Source: Holosporales bacterium
Lineage (GTDB): Bacteria > Pseudomonadota > Alphaproteobacteria > BNTO01
Length of the DNA stretch: 41,363 nt
Assembly (NCBI GenBank): GCA_031257795.1
Contig: JAIRNW010000055.1
Span: forward strand, 1 to 41,363
Direction of reading: 5' to 3'
Below, in pieces: positions 37,351-41,363 of this stretch (its first letter is position 1; each line of letters opens with the position of its first letter). The notes under the pieces are model-generated. The model did no database searches. It had not been told where the DNA came from and saw only the letters and a list, made by a program, of their open reading frames with translations. The translations under genes were made by a program, and so were the position numbers.

Positions 37351-40300
37351 CTAGGCCATTCCCTGCAGGCACGCACACTCCGCCCCATTGCTTATATCAA
37401 TAGACCAAAAGTGATACAGCAGAAACCGCAAAGCCTCATACATCGTCTTCATCGTCCTCTCTTGTATTGCCCTATGCTCGCGGAATTCCTCGGTTAGAGC
37501 ATCCACCTTCCTTTCGATTAGGCGCATCGGCGAGGTCTCGTAAGCAATGGTGACCGTGTTCGCGCAATCCCCCAAAATATCCACGTAGCTCTGCATCCCG
37601 CCGTAAAATTCGCACGGCAAAACGCCAACCCCCTCTTTCGTTCCAGACAGCATTTCAGAAAACTCTGTCTTCAAGTTGCTTACTTTCGCCAAGTTTTCCT
37701 CGTCCATCCCATTTCCCGCAGCCGCCACAATCTCACATGCCATGAAAAACAAATCTTTAATCCAAGCATACACCCCAATATCCTCTTCAGAAAAATGAGC
37801 TTTTGCCGCATATTTTTCCACCTCGAACCCGGTTGAATCAAACACTGGAATGTGGGGACCAAAAATTTTTACCAGCAATGGCGTCAATGAATTGGCCGTT
37901 AGCGAGTCTGTTGTTTTTGCGAAATCACCGATAATTGAAATACTGTTTAATAAATTTTCCAGCACATCCCTATATTCGCGCAAACCGGGCTGCATTGTTA
38001 GCTCAACCAAACGTGCGGCGTAGCGGCGCAGAGAAGGTTGCATAATGGCGTCTTTGACGAAACGAGAGCCGCCGTTGAGGAGGATCTCAACGGTGCCAAG
38101 GTAGCATTGAGGCAATGAGCCAATATCTCCTAAAACTTGTGAGACAGAATCAATAGTTTGTAGGAAATTAGTGTCGTACCCAAAGGATCTAACAGTTTCT
38201 GTGAGGACTTCATGTATTCTGGTTAGCACGCTTTTGATTTTCCCATCAACTGGAACGATCCCTATCGCAGAGTATAGCGTGTCTTTGACTGAATCCTCGA
38301 CGCTTTGCAACGATTGCAGAACCTCAGCTTTGGTAGCTTTGTTTTCAGAGGATATCTCTTCTTTCGCGGATTTTTGTGAACTCAATACTGAAGCCACCGC
38401 GTTTGCTAGGCCGCCTAGTATTGCGGCTTTTGACGCGGCCTGTTCGGCAACAACGAGCGATTTTGTTGCTGTTTGTGAGTCTAAAATTTCGGCTGCTGAG
38501 TTTATTAGCTCCTTTAAAGCTGCCTTTTTGAAGGAGGTCTGCTCGTTGAGGATCGCCTCCTTAGCACTTTCTTGCGAATTCAGAATTGAAGACTCTGCGC
38601 TCGCTAGCTCTTCTAGTATCGCGATTTTTGAAGCGGCTTGTTCGGCGGACAACGCGTCCTTTGCCGCGGTTTGTGCAGCAACTAACGCATCCTTCGCTGC
38701 GGCTTGCTCAGCAGACAGTGCACTCTTTGCGGCGGATTGTGAAGCTAAAATTTCACTTGTTGCGCTAGCTAGCGTTTCTAATATCGCCTCTTTTGAATCG
38801 GCTTGTTCAGCGGACAGCACACTCTTTGCTGCGGCGAGCGCTTCATTCGTCGCCGTTTGTGCGGCTAAAATTTCAGTTGTTGAACTCGCTAGTTCCTCTA
38901 ATACAGCCCCTTTCGCGCTTACTAGTTCTTCTGATATAGCCTCTTTTGCGTTGGTCTGCTCGGCCAGTATAGAGCTTGCCGCAGCCGACACTGTTGACGT
39001 TACAGCATCTCGAGCTTCTTCAAGCTCCGATAAAACGGTTTTACTATTTGCGTCAACTTCGCCTTTTATTGATTCAGCGCCCTCAACAATTCCCTTCGCC
39101 AAATTTTCATGTTCAAGGGCCGACTGCTCTGCGAGATTCTCGATGGCCAACTGCATATGCCCTTGTTTCTTCGAGAGACAAGATTGCATGGTGATCATCT
39201 CTGTCTTCCCGCAAATGAGCATATCTCTTACTTTATTGTATCCGTTAGCCAGCTCCGACCTAACAACTTCCTGTTCGGTAGAAATTGTGTTTTGACCTTC
39301 TGCCAATTGGCTAAACAGGTCCTGCATAAGCTCCTCTTGTTCTGAGGCAATGGTTCTTTGGCCGTCTGCTAGTTGGGCGAAAAGGTCCTGCACAAGTTCA
39401 CCTTGTTTTTCGTGCAGTGTTTTCGCTTCTGTTTGGATTTCCTCCTTGTAGACACCAAGTGTTGCTTTCACACCGGCGATATCGGCCGTTACCCCCTCTT
39501 TTGCTGAGGCGATGGCGTCGGTTAGTGCGGCTTCTGCTGCCTGAGCGGCGTTTACGACCACATTGGTTATAGCGGTTTCAGTGGCTTCGATTGCGCCGGT
39601 GACAGCTGTTTCAGTGGCTTCGATTGCCCCGATTACTGCGGTTTCCGAGGTTTGTACTGCGGCTGCGAGTGCGCCGGACAGAGCTGTTTCAGTGGCTACG
39701 ATTGCCCCGATTACTGCGGTTTCCGAGGTTTGTACTGCGGCTGTGAGTGCGTCAATTATTGTTGTGTTTGAACTTTGTGCGTTTGAAACATATGTGTCTA
39801 GCGCGTATTTTACCGCCGCAATATCGTTTGTTATATCGCCTTTGGCGGTCGCGATTGTATCGGTTATGTCACCTTTGACGGTCGCGATTGCGCCGGTTAT
39901 ATCGTCTTGAGCTGTCGTAATTGCATCGATTACGTCGCCTTTCGCATCTGCGATTGCGGTTGTTATGTCGGTTTTCGAGGTTTGTACGGCTTGAGTGGCT
40001 TCCAAGATTGCTGTTGCAAGGACAGTTTCCGTGGCCTTAATTGCGTCAGTGACGGTGGCTTCCGATGCCTCGATTATGTTAGTTACAGCAACTTTCGAGG
40101 CTTCGATTGCATCAATTACTGCTGTTTCCGATATCTCGATTGCGCCAGTTATAGTGGCCTTAGAGGCTTCGATTGTGCCGACTACAGCAGTTTCAGAGGC
40201 TTTGATTGCATCGGCTACGGCAGTTTTCGGCGTTTGTACGGCCTGAGCTACCTCTGATATCGCGGCAGTTAGGGCGGTTTCAGTTGCTTTGATCGCATTG

Positions 40301-41363
40301 TTTATGACGGTTTCCGTGGTTGCAACTGCATCAGTTATTGCAGTTTGTGAAGTTTGGACGGCAGCTGTGATCGTATCGATTACATTGGCTTCCGTGGTTG
40401 CAACTGCATCAATTATTGTTGCAGCTGAATTTTGCGAGCCTAAAGCGTGTGCGTCTAACGCAGATTTTACAGTAGCAATATCGTTTGTTATGCCACCTTT
40501 AGCGGTCGCAATTGCGTCTGTTATGTCATTTTTGGCGGTTACGACTGCTCCAGTTATGTCGCTTTCGGCGGTCGCGACTGCGTCGGTTATGTCACCTTTA
40601 GCGGTCGCAATTGCGTCTGTTATTCCTGTTGCTAATGTTTGCGCAGCTAATTCTGAGACCTCTAACTCTGACATAACTCCAGCGATATCATCTGATATAG
40701 CAGAGTGTGCGGCTTGAATATCATTTGCCACGGCTGCTTGTAGATTCGCAATTTCATTTATTAGCGCCGCATTTGTTTCAGAAATATCATCCGCCAGCTC
40801 CCCCTTAGCAGCGGCGAGCCCTTCCTCCAACGAGGTTTTAGCGGCGGCAATCTCCTCGCCCAGCCCACCCTTGGCAGCGGCGAGCCCTTCCTCCAACGAG
40901 ATTTTGGTGGCAGCAATCTCTGCAGTTAGTGCCGAGCTAGCAGTAGTAATATTATTCGTCAGCGTAGTCTTGACCCCGGCCATCTCTTCCGTTAAAGCCG
41001 CCTTAAAAGTAGTAATATCTTCGTTTAACGAGGTTTTAGCGCTGACAATCTCTTCAGTCAGGGCCGTACTGGCGGCGGCAACAGCATTCTCCAACGCGGT
41101 CTGGGTTATGGCAAGCTTTTCAGCCAGTGCCGTGCTAGTAGTAGCAATATCCTCTTTCAGCTCAGTCTTAACGCCATCGATTTCACCAGTTAGCTCCACC
41201 TTAGCTCCAGTGATGCTTCCCTCTAGGGCGGTTTTGACTCCGCCAATCTCCTCCGTCAGCGCCGTATTAGAAGCTGCGATGCCATCTTTCAACACTGTTT
41301 TGACGTTGGTAATTTCTCCAGTAAGCGCCGTGTTGGCAGCGGCGATATCCCCCTCCAACGCCG
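37351..41363 (-). CDS. Giant hendecad-repeat protein, 5' end outside the window
   Basis: At least 1337 codons of open frame. The start lies beyond the window, so any signal peptide is unseen. From the visible N-terminus to near residue 1020 the sequence is a nearly unbroken series of 11-residue repeats: GEITNVKTVLK, DGIAASNTALT, EEIGGVKTALE, then later AVIDAIEASKV, AVTNIIEASEA, TVTDAIKATET, and near the end AAAKDALVAAQ, TAAKDALSAEQ. Ala, Thr, Ile, Val, Glu, Asp and Lys dominate. Such hendecads form long, slightly right-handed coiled coils or amphipathic membrane-binding helices. A less regular, cysteine-containing part lies near 630-760 (DMLICGKTEM, SCLSKKQG). The C-terminal about 305 residues, from GIVPVDGKIKSVLTRIHEVL on, look globular and helical, with no recognised domain, ending AECACLQGMA beside repeat DNA. 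Surface stalk, tail fibre or secreted effector are possible. No family is recognised. Confidence 0.8.
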   Translation of the reverse strand, partial: ALEGDIAAANTALTGEITNVKTVLKDGIAASNTALTEEIGGVKTALEGSITGAKVELTGEIDGVKTELKEDIATTSTALAEKLAITQTALENAVAAASTALTEEIVSAKTSLNEDITTFKAALTEEMAGVKTTLTNNITTASSALTAEIAATKISLEEGLAAAKGGLGEEIAAAKTSLEEGLAAAKGELADDISETNAALINEIANLQAAVANDIQAAHSAISDDIAGVMSELEVSELAAQTLATGITDAIATAKGDITDAVATAESDITGAVVTAKNDITDAIATAKGGITNDIATVKSALDAHALGSQNSAATIIDAVATTEANVIDTITAAVQTSQTAITDAVATTETVINNAIKATETALTAAISEVAQAVQTPKTAVADAIKASETAVVGTIEASKATITGAIEISETAVIDAIEASKVAVTNIIEASEATVTDAIKATETVLATAILEATQAVQTSKTDITTAIADAKGDVIDAITTAQDDITGAIATVKGDITDTIATAKGDITNDIAAVKYALDTYVSNAQSSNTTIIDALTAAVQTSETAVIGAIVATETALSGALAAAVQTSETAVIGAIEATETAVTGAIEATETAITNVVVNAAQAAEAALTDAIASAKEGVTADIAGVKATLGVYKEEIQTEAKTLHEKQGELVQDLFAQLADGQRTIASEQEELMQDLFSQLAEGQNTISTEQEVVRSELANGYNKVRDMLICGKTEMITMQSCLSKKQGHMQLAIENLAEQSALEHENLAKGIVEGAESIKGEVDANSKTVLSELEEARDAVTSTVSAAASSILAEQTNAKEAISEELVSAKGAVLEELASSTTEILAAQTATNEALAAAKSVLSAEQADSKEAILETLASATSEILASQSAAKSALSAEQAAAKDALVAAQTAAKDALSAEQAASKIAILEELASAESSILNSQESAKEAILNEQTSFKKAALKELINSAAEILDSQTATKSLVVAEQAASKAAILGGLANAVASVLSSQKSAKEEISSENKATKAEVLQSLQSVEDSVKDTLYSAIGIVPVDGKIKSVLTRIHEVLTETVRSFGYDTNFLQTIDSVSQVLGDIGSLPQCYLGTVEILLNGGSRFVKDAIMQPSLRRYAARLVELTMQPGLREYRDVLENLLNSISIIGDFAKTTDSLTANSLTPLLVKIFGPHIPVFDSTGFEVEKYAAKAHFSEEDIGVYAWIKDLFFMACEIVAAAGNGMDEENLAKVSNLKTEFSEMLSGTKEGVGVLPCEFYGGMQSYVDILGDCANTVTIAYETSPMRLIERKVDALTEEFREHRAIQERTMKTMYEALRFLLYHFWSIDISNGAECACLQGMA

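Noticed and set aside
37351..41363. Long open frames on the plus strand (for example 38171-39295 and 40289-40717) and 33-bp periodic DNA resembling a CRISPR array
   Set aside because: Both follow from the 11-residue repeats of the minus-strand gene. The repeats are degenerate, there are no spacers between identical units, and the minus-strand translation is regular throughout.

Overview
The window looks like chromosomal DNA from a host-associated, probably intracellular alphaproteobacterium of the Rickettsiales/Holosporales type. This placement is inference; no rRNA or other decisive marker is present. The grounds are single-copy housekeeping genes scattered without their usual operon partners, a sugar-phosphate-type antiporter and an aromatic amino acid permease of the kind used to draw on a host, several exported proteins with eukaryote-like or effector-like folds, decayed transposase and recombinase pieces, and a dense population of palindromic repeats that insert in intergenic DNA and also in frame inside genes, as Rickettsia palindromic elements do.

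Layout. 1-2700: a small exported protein, a transposase remnant split by a repeat, a multi-pass membrane protein, and an exported Rab/Ras-like protein without a canonical P-loop. 2758-8854: bioB (+), then on the minus strand dnaN, murC and a secretin lipoprotein. 9300-17000: ftsA, rnhB, tRNA-Cys(GCA), recR, metG, a recombinase remnant, a nest of palindromes, cysS (all +). 17300-21111: two exported proteins of unknown function and dnaK behind a promoter overlapping a CIRCE-like operator (minus strand). 21484-25484: dnaE followed at once by an orphan PAAR-like (DUF4280-type) protein. 25600-29500: aromatic amino acid permease, DUF167 protein, OPA-family antiporter, KGG-repeat protein (minus). 30077-36764: exported Sel1-repeat protein, thrS, ABC-F ATPase, exported permuted papain-like hydrolase, trmL (+). 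36898-41363: infA and a giant protein built from about 1000 residues of 11-residue repeats, whose 5' end lies beyond the window (minus).

The repeats fall into at least five arm types (called A, B, C, E and F here) plus a 200-bp MITE-like element (G). Types A, B, C and E share a related central palindrome of about 65-70 bp but carry different outer inverted arms. Type A makes a 3-bp ATT duplication in two copies. Type B ends lie within 11 bp of stop codons. Several type C ends abut start codons. One C element is translated inside murC and a decayed one inside thrS. Together they appear to act as start- and stop-flanking sequence, possible terminators and new protein segments.

The most unusual protein content is the exported Rab-like pseudo-GTPase, the orphan PAAR-like spike-tip protein, the hendecad-repeat giant and the secreted papain-like and Sel1 proteins, all reasonable candidates for host or bacterial interaction factors. 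No function could be tested from sequence alone.
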